64,000 nt of DNA, from NCBI GenBank assembly GCA_002840975.1, contig PHDN01000001.1, positions 124,001-188,000 of the forward strand, given 5' to 3'. This document shows positions 1-8,655 of the stretch, piece by piece. Position 1 is the stretch's first letter. Each line of letters opens with the position of its first letter. The translations under genes were made by a program, and so were the position numbers. The notes beneath the pieces are model-generated. The model ran no database searches. It saw nothing but the letters and a program-made list of their open reading frames with translations, and was not told the origin of the DNA. This DNA comes from Bacteroidetes bacterium HGW-Bacteroidetes-16. Its GTDB lineage: Bacteria; Bacteroidota; Bacteroidia; Bacteroidales; F082.

Positions 1-153
1 AATAAAAAAGCTCAGGCCTTTTTCAAGACCTTAAATAAAACCAATACCTTTGCTATTGGATGGAGACTTCAAACCGCAAAAAAGCCTGAAACAAGAGAGA
101 AACGAATGAAAATGATACTTGAAATGCTTGCCAGGGAAGAAAAGTTTCATTGA
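1..153 (+). CDS. YdeI/OmpD-associated family protein, C-terminal end (partial)
   Basis: The frame is open from the left edge to TGA at 151-153 and gives about 50 residues. They contain the segment WRLQTAKKPETREKRM followed by a short helix ending in KFH. This is the typical tail of YdeI/OmpD-associated (bacteriocin-protection-like) proteins, in which a helical C-terminal domain ends in a TAKKPETR-type motif. The start lies outside the window. No terminator follows at once; the next strong hairpin is at 556-595. The molecular function of the family is not well defined, so only the family name is offered. Confidence 0.7.
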   Translation, partial: NKKAQAFFKTLNKTNTFAIGWRLQTAKKPETREKRMKMILEMLAREEKFH

Positions 154-396
154 GTATTTTTCTTTCATTAATAACTGATTAATTTGTTCAACTGCATCAC
201 TTTTGGTAGAATCCTGCGCAAATCAACCTTTTTTCCCCTGTTTAATAACTTCTTTAAAAAATTTTTGTAACCACCACAATACCAAAGGGATTCCTGCGTA
301 ATTTTAGTAACACTTTTATTCAACTCTTCAACCTGTGCATGATCATTATAAAAGTGGATAGAACGAGATTGTTAACCTTCATCGAAACAAATCCTT

Positions 397-522
397 ATGA
401 AGACCAGGCTCCTGTTTAGCTCCGGAATTTTTTTCGTTGCCGCGATCGCAACCACACCCATGACCGTAGTAGATGCCAGTGGTGCAACCGCTTCAGTGAA
501 CTTTATCATTTCCGAAAGGTAA
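397..522 (+). CDS. Possible small exported peptide, 41 aa (hypothetical)
   Basis: ATG at 397 opens a 41-codon frame ending in TAA at 520-522. The peptide begins MKTR and has a hydrophobic stretch (LLFSSGIFFVAAIAT) like a signal peptide or membrane segment, then a short polar tail ending ISER. It sits alone in the 154-609 gap, after the YdeI-like gene and before a bidirectional terminator. I see no clear TAnnTTTG promoter. It may be a small secreted or membrane peptide, a remnant, or chance. No homologue is recognised. Confidence 0.25.
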   Translation: MKTRLLFSSGIFFVAAIATTPMTVVDASGATASVNFIISER

Positions 523-555
523 ACAGTGGATTTGTCATTGCTACGAATCATTATA

Positions 556-595
556 AAAACAAAAAATGCCGTCTAACGACAGCGTTTTTTGTTTT
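556..595. terminator. Bidirectional intrinsic terminator
   Basis: An A-rich left arm (aaaacaaaaaatgccgtc) pairs with a T-rich right arm (gacagcgttttttgtttt) around a taac loop, with one wobble and one mismatch. It lies just past the stop codon of the minus-strand gene ending at 610. It can also stop plus-strand transcription from the left. Confidence 0.75.
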
Positions 596-609
596 TGGCC
601 ACTTGATGG

Positions 610-3600
610 CTATTTCCTGATCACCTTTACCCTGGCCACAACTTCGCCCTTTTCGCGAATGGTAAGCCAATAGATTCCGGATTTGTATTTTGACATGTCC
701 AATTGACTTTCTAAATCTTCCGAAGTTGTTTCAAACAACTGATTTCCTGCAACATTGGTGAGGATTAAATCGCGTTTCTGCTTATCAGGAAATTGTATTT
801 GAAGGGTATTGGTTACAGGATTTGGATACACAATGTAAGCTCCTGTTGTTTCATTGTCTATACCCACAGGAATTAAAATATAGTCCACTTTGGTTTCTGT
901 TATCGTTCCACCGGGACCGGTAGCGGTGAGCGCTACCGTATAATTGCCCACGGCCACATATTCATGAACCGGATTCACATCCTGTGAAGCACCACCATCG
1001 CCAAAACTCCAGTCATACTGATCCACTTCACCGGTGGTCAGGTTGGTGAAGGCAACCTGAAGCGGTGCTTCTCCGAAGGTAGGAGTAGCCGAAAAATCGA
1101 CAACAGGAGGACTTGCCGGAAATACTTCTATATAATCGGTTTTGGTCATCATGTCTGACCCCCCCGGACCTGTTACGGTAAGTGTAATGGTATAATAACC
1201 TGGTGTTTCATAGGTGTAAGAGATATTCTCACCCGAAGCTCCACTTCCGTTACCCAAATCCCAAATCCAACTATCGATGATACCGGTAGACAAACTGGTA
1301 AACGACACCAGCAAAGGAGCATTTCCGGTTGTAGGATTTGCCTCAAAGTCAGCAACAGGGGGCAGGGCAGTTACTTCAATGTAGTCTGTTTTGGTCTCCG
1401 TGTCATTACCATTTGAACCACTTACCGTCAGAGAGACGGTGTAAACTCCATAAGAAGTATAGGTGTGTAACGGATTCTGATCCGATGACTGTTCTCCGTC
1501 TCCAAAATCCCAATCCCAGGTGTCGATAGTTCCAACGGAAAGATCGGTAAATGTAACTTCCAGGGGTTCCGTTCCTGTCAGGGGCGACCCTTCAAAATCA
1601 GCCACAGGACCTGCCGGAGAGCCTGAGTACAAATCCGATTCCCACAATCCGCGGCCAAATGTTCCGGCCCTGAGCAGGCTGTTTTCCGGATTGACATCAT
1701 CATAATAGATGTCCAACTCATTGACAACCACATTGGGTAGTCCGTCAAAAAACGGAACCCAGTATGCAGACCCCACTTTTAGGTAAACACCCACATCTGT
1801 TGCTGCATACAATTCCAGATCGGCGGTATTCTGTTTATTTTGAATGATGCTGTTAATAGGGATTTCTGGTAAGCCGGTTGAAATATCTGACCAGGTGCTG
1901 CCTCCATCAGTACTCTGAAAAACGCCCAGTGCATTAAAACCGCTCATGGTGACCCAGAGTGTGGATGGATCGTCGTTTTTTACCCAAATGTAAGTAATGC
2001 TGGCTGTTCCTACCGGCAACGAACCCGTGATGTCGCTCCAGCTTCCTCCACCATTGGTAGTACCATAAATCGTTTCGTATGTGGCAGCATAGATGAAATT
2101 CGAATTTGAAGGGGCTATGGCAAGCGATTGCAATGTGTTTCCTCCCCAACTGCTGATTTGTGTCCAATTGGCACCCTGGTTGGTAGATTTCCAAACATCC
2201 TGAAAACCGATATACAGGGTCAGATGGTCGTTTGGATCAAGTGTGTAAGGCGTTACCCAGGCAGCGTTCCCCGATACCCCACCGGTAATGTAATATGACG
2301 AATTCCACTTGTTGATGGTACGGAATACGCTGCCAAAGTACAAAGAAGCATATTGTGTATTGTCATCGGTAAAATCGATGATACATTCCATGCCATCACC
2401 TCCATAAACATCTGTCCACCCATTACTGGCAAGCATTTTCGATCCGTTATCCTGTAACCCGGTCATCACATCCGTATTGTTGGTTTGAGCACACGAAATG
2501 CGATACATCTGGCTAATTTCCAGTGTGTTTCCAATATGGTCCCATGAACTTCCACTGTCATCGGTTTTATAGATACCACCATCATTTCCTTCAAATAAAA
2601 CGGAGGTATTATGGCGATAAACCAATGTGTGCTTATCCGCATGGACTGTGGTCGCGTTTCCACTGCACGAACTCGACCAATGGGTGCTGATGTTCCATGT
2701 AAAACCACCATCTATTGATTTCCAGGTGTTAACGCCACCGGCAAAAAGCGTGTTTTCATCATTAGGGTCGGCAGCAATGCACAGGTCGTACCAGGCTTGT
2801 CCTCCTGAATCACTGCCATCACAATCCCATCCCATCAGGTTAAATGAATTGAAAGTCAAAGTGAAAGAGTTTCCAAAATCGGTGGATTTGTAAATTCCTT
2901 TTAGCCCGCTTCCCGCATTGGAAACCAAAGCATAAACTAACGCGGGGTTGTCGGATGTAACAGCAAGTTCGGTTCGTTTTCCCCCGGCTACACTATTTAC
3001 AATTGTCCAGTTCTGTCCACTATTAATGCTCTTATAAACTTTTCCATCGGTGTCGCTTGAATACAGAATGCTGTTGTTGGATGGGTCGAATTCCACATCC
3101 ACGTAACTCGAATTGATCAGTTGTGTCCAGGTGGTTCCGGCATTGATGGTCTTGTAAAAACCATTGGAAGTGGCGGCATATAAAATATTCTGATTTACCG
3201 GGTCCATCAGCATTTTGTAAATCAGCCGTTGCTGACTGGCAGTCCAGTCCAAACCGGTGGTTTGCCAGGTTGCACCACCGTCTATTGATTTCAGCACGCC
3301 TATAGAATAGGTATCTGAATGGTCCTTGTCGCCGGTGGCCAGGTAAACGGTTTCACTGCTACCATTCATAATAACCAGAATATCACTTACACCCAGGGCT
3401 GCGTTATCATCACCAAGGGGATTCCAACTCGTCCCGCCATTGCTCGTTTTCCAAATACCTCCTGAAGCCGCACCTATATAGATCATGTTGTCGTTGGTTG
3501 GATGAAATGCAATGCAGTTAATTCTGCCCAATCCCGCATAACCACCTCCCGTGTTATCGGGACCCAATGCTGACCAATCACCCGAAAGGCTTCGGTTCGG

Positions 3601-3939
3601 GGATAAAGAAGCCTTGGCTTTTTGATAAATTTCCCTGGTGGATGCAGTAGGAAATTCACCTGTTTGTTTGTCAACTCGTGTTTCCCAATAATGCTCCCAG
3701 CGTTTAAAATGTTTCCAGCCTGGCGCTTTTGTTTTCTCCCCGTCGCGGTTAAGGTAATAGCCTTTATCCAGATGAAATGGCTCCCAATATTCATAAAAAG
3801 CCTTTTGATAATCATAAAAACTAAGCTCCTTTTTGTCTGCCTTTTCTTGTGGAAGCATATTTGTCCATGGTTGAGAAGTGGCAACTTCTACCAATAGGAG
3901 GACAAAGAACAAAGCGAAAAATCGTGTAAAATACTTCAT
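610..3939 (-). CDS. T9SS-exported Vps10/BNR-repeat protein with three PKD domains
   Basis: This 1109-residue protein starts with a signal peptide (MKYFTRFFALFFVLLL, cleavage near TSQ). Residues about 120-770 carry many BNR/sortilin-type beta-propeller repeats of the form S-x-D-G-G-x-T-W, here as TSNGGTSWNPL and KSIDGGATWQTT. Three tandem PKD domains follow (about 780-1030), each with a WDFGDG-like core; the second reads WDLGNG. The last ~75 residues are a T9SS type A sorting domain: YPNPVTNTLQIQF, then a short beta domain ending in VKVIRK. It should be exported across the outer membrane and anchored or released. The propeller suggests binding or scaffolding; no catalytic motif was seen. Transcription ends at the hairpin at 556-595. 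Confidence 0.85.
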   Translation of the reverse strand: MKYFTRFFALFFVLLLVEVATSQPWTNMLPQEKADKKELSFYDYQKAFYEYWEPFHLDKGYYLNRDGEKTKAPGWKHFKRWEHYWETRVDKQTGEFPTASTREIYQKAKASLSPNRSLSGDWSALGPDNTGGGYAGLGRINCIAFHPTNDNMIYIGAASGGIWKTSNGGTSWNPLGDDNAALGVSDILVIMNGSSETVYLATGDKDHSDTYSIGVLKSIDGGATWQTTGLDWTASQQRLIYKMLMDPVNQNILYAATSNGFYKTINAGTTWTQLINSSYVDVEFDPSNNSILYSSDTDGKVYKSINSGQNWTIVNSVAGGKRTELAVTSDNPALVYALVSNAGSGLKGIYKSTDFGNSFTLTFNSFNLMGWDCDGSDSGGQAWYDLCIAADPNDENTLFAGGVNTWKSIDGGFTWNISTHWSSSCSGNATTVHADKHTLVYRHNTSVLFEGNDGGIYKTDDSGSSWDHIGNTLEISQMYRISCAQTNNTDVMTGLQDNGSKMLASNGWTDVYGGDGMECIIDFTDDNTQYASLYFGSVFRTINKWNSSYYITGGVSGNAAWVTPYTLDPNDHLTLYIGFQDVWKSTNQGANWTQISSWGGNTLQSLAIAPSNSNFIYAATYETIYGTTNGGGSWSDITGSLPVGTASITYIWVKNDDPSTLWVTMSGFNALGVFQSTDGGSTWSDISTGLPEIPINSIIQNKQNTADLELYAATDVGVYLKVGSAYWVPFFDGLPNVVVNELDIYYDDVNPENSLLRAGTFGRGLWESDLYSGSPAGPVADFEGSPLTGTEPLEVTFTDLSVGTIDTWDWDFGDGEQSSDQNPLHTYTSYGVYTVSLTVSGSNGNDTETKTDYIEVTALPPVADFEANPTTGNAPLLVSFTSLSTGIIDSWIWDLGNGSGASGENISYTYETPGYYTITLTVTGPGGSDMMTKTDYIEVFPASPPVVDFSATPTFGEAPLQVAFTNLTTGEVDQYDWSFGDGGASQDVNPVHEYVAVGNYTVALTATGPGGTITETKVDYILIPVGIDNETTGAYIVYPNPVTNTLQIQFPDKQKRDLILTNVAGNQLFETTSEDLESQLDMSKYKSGIYWLTIREKGEVVARVKVIRK

Positions 3940-4164
3940 TGGTGTGATATGTTAATTCCTGGTAAAAATAATGATATATCTGATTCAAGCATTGATGACC
4001 AAGATATTTGTACAAGAGTTGCATTAACGAAAACCGGATTGTTGATATTAAATCATCAAAAGAATTGGTTATTGTCATTCATGTTAATAATTTGTGTGAA
4101 TTGTCAGGTTTGTTTCAAGGGTAATTCAGTAATAAATCCTAGATTTACCAGCTTAAAAAACTCA

Positions 4165-4869
4165 ATGTATATGAGGATCGTCATTCGAATTGTTACCCTG
4201 ATAACTACCGCTTTTTTTGGAATACTACATTCGGGACTTCAAGCACAAAATGACCTGTTTGTGTGTTTACAATCCGGAATTTCAATGCCCTTGGGGCAGT
4301 TTGCCGGAACGACTTTAAATGAAGATAGCTTTGCCCGTCCTGGCATCAGTTATGGTGGTGAGGCAACCTGGTTTTTTCTCCCAAATTTTGGAGTTGGTAT
4401 AGAGGCGAATATCAATAATAATCCCATTGATTTAACTACACTGACTCAGAAAAAAATGAAGGCTGAACCCTCTTTGGAAAACCTGACCATCAGATCCGAG
4501 TCTTTTCAGACCACCACCATTATGGGTGGTGTTTATGGGAGATATCCGATTTTGGAGGGATTGACCGTCACAGGAAAGCTGCTCGCAGGTTATATGAGGT
4601 CGAATACACCTTATCAGGTTTATCGTGCACAGTTCTACTTTGTAGGCCCCCTTACCTATGAAATTACTTCCTCACAGGATGATGGATTTATTGTAATCCC
4701 TGGTCTGGGAATGAGCTATATGTTCAAAAGAGGGCTGGGTTGTAAACTTGATGGGGAATACATCAGCAGGCAAATGTCCTTTCCTTTTAGAACTCCGACA
4801 GGTGTACGCATCGATGAAAGAAAAGTGAGGTTTATCCAGGTATTGATAGGATTTGTTGTTGAATTTTAA
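4165..4869 (+). CDS. Putative outer-membrane beta-barrel protein
   Basis: The open frame extends upstream to 3949, but I chose ATG 4165 (ATG 4171 is an alternative). There the protein starts MYMRIVIRIVTLITT, a signal peptide ending near LQAQN; the upstream part looks non-coding. The mature part (~210 aa) has alternating hydrophobic and glycine-rich strands (GGEATWFFLPNFGVGIEANI, VIPGLGMSYMFKRGLGCKL) and ends VLIGFVVEF. A terminal aromatic residue is typical of outer-membrane barrels. It resembles opacity-type 8-stranded barrels common in Bacteroidota. The function is unknown. It converges with the NamZ gene 17 bases downstream, with no clear terminator between them. Confidence 0.65.
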   Translation: MYMRIVIRIVTLITTAFFGILHSGLQAQNDLFVCLQSGISMPLGQFAGTTLNEDSFARPGISYGGEATWFFLPNFGVGIEANINNNPIDLTTLTQKKMKAEPSLENLTIRSESFQTTTIMGGVYGRYPILEGLTVTGKLLAGYMRSNTPYQVYRAQFYFVGPLTYEITSSQDDGFIVIPGLGMSYMFKRGLGCKLDGEYISRQMSFPFRTPTGVRIDERKVRFIQVLIGFVVEF

Positions 4870-4886
4870 TTTATAGATTGCAGGGC

Positions 4887-6086
4887 CTAAGGATATAACA
4901 GGTACTTTTCTCTAATTTCCTTAAAATGATCCAAATCACATTTCCAGCTTTCCCTGATCTGTTTTTCATCCTTTCCGGCGATGATATCCTTCCTGAGTTG
5001 ATCTGATCCTGCCAGTTTATCAAAATAGGTATTAAAGAATTTTTCCTTGTCAGGAGATATCTGGTAGGCTGTGATCAGCCAGGTAAGATTTAATTCTATC
5101 GGGTTATGCAGGTAATTTTCTGCCACCCCTTTCAGATTTTGTCCGAAGCAAACCAGCCCCTCAAATTTTGGATGCGTACTCATTCCCTGAATAGATTTCG
5201 GTGTAAACGAAAAACTCCCCAAATGAAACCAGGGAGCCCCATAGGCTTCGAAGGGAAATGCTGTTCCCCGGGCCACACTCACATCGGTCCCCTCAAAAAG
5301 ACATAAGGAAGGATAAAGATAAACCGATTGCCAGGTAGGTAGATTGGGGCTTGGTTTCACCTTCAATTTCACTATCAGTTGATGGTTGTATTGCTTGAGT
5401 GGAATCACCACCAGATTGGCTGTTTCGGACTGATTAATCCACTTTTCCCCCAATACCATCCGTATGTATTCGCCAATGGTCATGCCATAGGCGATGGGGA
5501 CCGTATGCATCCCAACAAATGAACGATACGGAACTTCCAGCACAGGTCCGTCAATCAGATACCCATTTGGGTTGGGTCGGTCGAGAAGTACCATGGCAAT
5601 TCCATTTTCAGCACAGGCTTCCAGCACAAAAGCCGATGTGCTTACGTAGGTATAGTACCGTACGCCGACATCCTGCAGGTCAAATACCACCACATCTATT
5701 CCGGCCAGGTCTTCTTGTGTGGGCTTCTTGTGATCTCCGTAAAGTGATACCAGCGGAATACCTGTTACAGGATCAATACTGTCGTTAACCAACTCTCCGG
5801 CATCGGCATTACCTCTGAAACCGTGTTCCGGACAAAATATCTTCTTCAGGAGTATCCCCGAACTCAACAACGTATCCGTGAGGTGTGTTTCTCCTACAAG
5901 GGAAGCCTGGTTGGCCACCAACGCCACTTGTTTACCTTTTAACAACGGAAGATACGCGTGCATCTGTTGTGCTCCGGTAACAATTTCATCGTATTCAACC
6001 AGTTGTGGTGAATTTTGTGTACATCCCTGAAAGGGAAAAACCATGAAAATAAATAAACTACTTATCAACCAACCGAAAGTCCTCAT
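4887..6086 (-). CDS. namZ: Exo-beta-N-acetylmuramidase NamZ-like (DUF1343, GH171)
   Basis: This 399-residue protein has an N-terminal hydrophobic segment ending in FPFQGC, a plausible though not ideal lipobox, so it is probably exported or lipid-anchored. The DUF1343 signatures are clear: LLKGKQVALVANQASLV, FCPEHGFRGNADAGE, DVVVFDLQDVGVRYYTYVST, LLDRPNPNG and FEGTDVSVARGTAFPFE. Family members shown to be NamZ (GH171) release terminal MurNAc from the non-reducing ends of peptidoglycan fragments, so a role in cell-wall turnover or recycling is likely. It is divergent from the permease gene, with only ~30 bases between start codons. Confidence 0.85.
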   Translation of the reverse strand: MRTFGWLISSLFIFMVFPFQGCTQNSPQLVEYDEIVTGAQQMHAYLPLLKGKQVALVANQASLVGETHLTDTLLSSGILLKKIFCPEHGFRGNADAGELVNDSIDPVTGIPLVSLYGDHKKPTQEDLAGIDVVVFDLQDVGVRYYTYVSTSAFVLEACAENGIAMVLLDRPNPNGYLIDGPVLEVPYRSFVGMHTVPIAYGMTIGEYIRMVLGEKWINQSETANLVVIPLKQYNHQLIVKLKVKPSPNLPTWQSVYLYPSLCLFEGTDVSVARGTAFPFEAYGAPWFHLGSFSFTPKSIQGMSTHPKFEGLVCFGQNLKGVAENYLHNPIELNLTWLITAYQISPDKEKFFNTYFDKLAGSDQLRKDIIAGKDEKQIRESWKCDLDHFKEIREKYLLYP

Positions 6087-6102
6087 ATAAAATTGCTTTT
6101 GT

Positions 6103-6110
6103 TAAATTTG
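6103..6110 (+). promoter_or_regulatory. Bacteroidota -7 element for the permease gene
   Basis: TAAATTTG matches TAnnTTTG exactly. Transcription should start about 6116, only ~3 bases before ATG 6119. The mRNA would be essentially leaderless, and the alternative GTG at 6110 is ruled out as a start. No good -33 TTTG is visible. Confidence 0.45.
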
Positions 6111-6118
6111 TGCCCACT

Positions 6119-7354
6119 ATGGCTACACCCTCTTTCTCATATTTCATTGCAAACCGCATTTCAGGAAAGGGAGCAAACAACTTGTCCCGTCCGGTGGTAC
6201 GTATTTCTGTTGTGAGCATTGCCCTGGGCGTTATGCTCATGTTGATCAGTGTGGCCATTGTAGTGGGCTTTAAACACAGCATTAGCGACAAAGTTACCGG
6301 CTTTACCTCACATTTGCAAATTGTGCCATTCGATAATAATGAATCACTTGAAGGACAGCCAGTTGATACGAGAAGCGAATTTGTTTACAACCTGAATCTA
6401 AATCCGGAAATCAGGCATATACAATTTACAGCAAAAAAAGCAGGAGTAGTAAAAACAAAAGATCAAATCCAGGGGGTCATATTTAAAGGAATCGGTATTG
6501 ATTACGATTCCACCTTCCTGATTGAAGCATTAACAGAAGGTCGTTTTCCAAATATGAATGGAGAGATGAGTACCGACGAAGTGCTTATTTCACAAACCCT
6601 GGCCAAAAAATTACATCTGAAGATCCATGACGACTTACGGATTTGGTTTGTCCAGGACGATGAAACCCAGGCCCGTGGGAGAAAACTGAATGTATCGGGT
6701 TTTTTCAATACCAGCCTGGAGGAATTTGACAATGCTTACCTGGTGGGTGATCTCAGACACATACAAAAACTAAACGGCTGGACAGCGGAGCAGGCAGGTA
6801 TGATTGAGGTAGACCTGGCAGATCAGAACCGCATCAGGGAAACCGCCATGGAACTTTACAAACAAATTCCATACAACCTGAATATTGTAACCGTATTGGA
6901 TGCCTTTCCCCAGATTTTCGATTGGCTCGACTTATTGGACATGAATGTGATTGTCATTCTCACCTTGCTTGCATTGGTAGCCTCTATCACCCTGATATCC
7001 ACGCTGCTGATCATCATCATCGAGCGGACCAATATGGTAGGCCTGCTGAAAGTACTTGGTGCGAACAACAGAACCATACAACGGATTTTCTTAATTAAAA
7101 CAGGCAGAATAATCCTCAGGGGAATGTTTTGGGGCAACCTTTCAGGATTGGCCTTTATCTTTCTGCAGGACTTTTTTCATTTCATCAAACTCTCGCCCGA
7201 ATCCTATTATATAGACTATGTCCCTGTCGAGTTATCTGTCGCCGCTTTTTTGATGTTAAATATAGGTGTGCTGATAGTTACCTTTTTTGTTCTGATGATT
7301 CCGGCGTTTACCATCACACACATTTCACCTTCCAAGGCATTGAGGTATGCTTAA
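6119..7354 (+). CDS. ABC transporter permease, FtsX/LolC-LolE type
   Basis: The start is ATG 6119 (411 aa), chosen over GTG 6110 because of the promoter position. The architecture is that of MacB/LolCE permeases. There is one N-terminal membrane segment (ISVVSIALGVMLMLISVAIV), then a periplasmic domain of ~200 residues. Three C-terminal membrane segments follow, one with IIERTNMVGLLKVLGANN, the loop that contacts the ATPase, and the protein ends near ISPSKALRYA. The likely role is lipoprotein release to the outer membrane or a related extraction process. No ATP-binding subunit is next to it, so the partner must be encoded elsewhere. Confidence is high in family, moderate in substrate. Confidence 0.85.
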   Translation: MATPSFSYFIANRISGKGANNLSRPVVRISVVSIALGVMLMLISVAIVVGFKHSISDKVTGFTSHLQIVPFDNNESLEGQPVDTRSEFVYNLNLNPEIRHIQFTAKKAGVVKTKDQIQGVIFKGIGIDYDSTFLIEALTEGRFPNMNGEMSTDEVLISQTLAKKLHLKIHDDLRIWFVQDDETQARGRKLNVSGFFNTSLEEFDNAYLVGDLRHIQKLNGWTAEQAGMIEVDLADQNRIRETAMELYKQIPYNLNIVTVLDAFPQIFDWLDLLDMNVIVILTLLALVASITLISTLLIIIIERTNMVGLLKVLGANNRTIQRIFLIKTGRIILRGMFWGNLSGLAFIFLQDFFHFIKLSPESYYIDYVPVELSVAAFLMLNIGVLIVTFFVLMIPAFTITHISPSKALRYA

Positions 7355-7445
7355 TTAATCGCTTCTTAAATCGTTCAAGCATTCCTATTGTTTATAACCG
7401 GGGGCAGCAATATCCCTTAAAATAATCAAGGAGAAAGAGAAACAC

Positions 7446-7919
7446 TCAATACGGAACCTTATTTTCATTCTTATTCCAGGCTTCAAACACCTTTACCGCA
7501 TCATCACGCATCATTTGAAGTGAAACCAGAGCGCGTTCATTTTTTGGCAATGCAAATTCCTGATAAATATGTGAATCATCGAAATCGGCTTTGGCAGCAT
7601 CGTCTTTGGTAGCCGCGTAATAGAGCTTTCCAATTTTTGCCCAGTAAATGGCTCCCAAGCACATGGGGCAAGGCTCACAGCTGGCATAGATTTCACATCC
7701 TGTTAAATCAAAAGTTCCCAATTTTGAAGTTGCCTCCCGAATCGCAACTATCTCGGCATGGGCCGTGGGATCGTTGGAGGCGGTTACCTGGTTGGCACCC
7801 GAACCTATGACCTTTCCCTCTTTAACTACCACTGCACCAAAAGGCCCTCCATGGCTGTTTTCCACATTACTAAGCGCCAATGTGATGGCCTCCTTCATAA
7901 ATACTTTTCTATCTTCCAT
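7446..7919 (-). CDS. guaD: Guanine deaminase (cytidine deaminase fold)
   Basis: This 157-residue enzyme belongs to the zinc-dependent CDA superfamily. Zinc and catalytic residues are present: H54-A-E56, with E56 as proton shuttle, and the C84-P-M-C87 pair in SCEPCPMCLGAIYWA. The length, the TASNDPTAHAE segment and the DDSHIYQEF segment match the Bacillus GuaD type better than tRNA deaminase TadA. GuaD converts guanine to xanthine in purine salvage or catabolism. It is last in the minus-strand run that begins at 11482, 30 bases after aat. A different purine or pterin substrate cannot be excluded. Confidence 0.85.
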   Translation of the reverse strand: MEDRKVFMKEAITLALSNVENSHGGPFGAVVVKEGKVIGSGANQVTASNDPTAHAEIVAIREATSKLGTFDLTGCEIYASCEPCPMCLGAIYWAKIGKLYYAATKDDAAKADFDDSHIYQEFALPKNERALVSLQMMRDDAVKVFEAWNKNENKVPY

Positions 7920-7949
7920 ACCATTTGGTTTTTGCTGTCAAACAACGAT

Positions 7950-8654
7950 TCAAATTTGGGCGTCAATCAGTTCCCCTGTCCACTTTCCAACTTTCGAAGG
8001 TTTTGATGTCGATTGAACTAACAAATGTAAAAAATCTTTTCTACTGATTAACTTTCCTCCCATGTTTCGTAAGTGTTTTGTGTCCTGCTGGGCATCGATC
8101 AAATCAAAATCCCAGGCAATTAACAACTCTACCAAGTGCCACAGCGCAACCTTGGAGGCATCGGTCATGGTATGAAACATGGATTCACCAAAAAAAATCC
8201 CACCCAAAGAAATACCATACAATCCTCCCACAAGTTCACCTTCAAACCAGGTTTCAACCGAATGGGCATAACCAGCCCGGTGTAGTCTAATATACGCACG
8301 AACCATCTCTTCGGTTATCCATGTGCCATTTGGCAGGCCCAACCGTTCCACTTCCGCGCATTTTCTAATGACTTGTTCGAAGACCGTGTCAAATGTTACC
8401 TGAAATTTCCCCTTGTTAATCAGGGTACGCAGACTTTTATGCCTGACAAATTTCTGTGGGAATAACACCATCCGGGGATCGGGCGACCACCATAAAATGG
8501 GGTCATCATCCGAAAACCAGGGAAATATACCTTCTGAATAGGCTGCCAATAAACGCTTCACGCTCAAATCGCCACCATAAGCCAACAAGCCATCGGGCTC
8601 AGAAAGAGTTGGATCAGGGAATAGACAATCTTTTGGGAGTTCGAAAACAGGCAT
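7950..8654 (-). CDS. aat: Leucyl/phenylalanyl-tRNA--protein transferase
   Basis: This 234-residue protein shows the Aat signatures FPDPTLSEPDGLLAYGGDLS, LAAYSEGIFPWF, WWSPDPRMVLFP, the GLPNGTWIT region and GGLYGISLGGIFFGESMF. Aat adds Leu or Phe from charged tRNA to proteins with N-terminal Arg or Lys, marking them for ClpS/ClpAP-type degradation (bacterial N-degron pathway). It starts one base after the stop of the deiminase-like gene, so the two are surely co-transcribed and possibly translationally coupled. clpC, 13 kb away, is the only Clp ATPase in the window; no clpS is seen. Confidence 0.93.
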   Translation of the reverse strand: MPVFELPKDCLFPDPTLSEPDGLLAYGGDLSVKRLLAAYSEGIFPWFSDDDPILWWSPDPRMVLFPQKFVRHKSLRTLINKGKFQVTFDTVFEQVIRKCAEVERLGLPNGTWITEEMVRAYIRLHRAGYAHSVETWFEGELVGGLYGISLGGIFFGESMFHTMTDASKVALWHLVELLIAWDFDLIDAQQDTKHLRNMGGKLISRKDFLHLLVQSTSKPSKVGKWTGELIDAQI

Positions 8655-8655
8655 G

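Noticed and set aside
844-1600. Repeats in DNA encoding three similar segments, considered as a repeat array
   Set aside because: They are the three PKD domains of the exported protein, already described in that gene.
3483-3884. 133-codon frame within the Vps10/PKD gene region
   Set aside because: Shadow frame of the large gene; its sequence follows the real frame shifted by one base.
3949-4164. N-terminal extension of the outer-membrane barrel frame
   Set aside because: The upstream residues do not look like a protein N terminus, and a standard signal peptide begins at ATG 4165.
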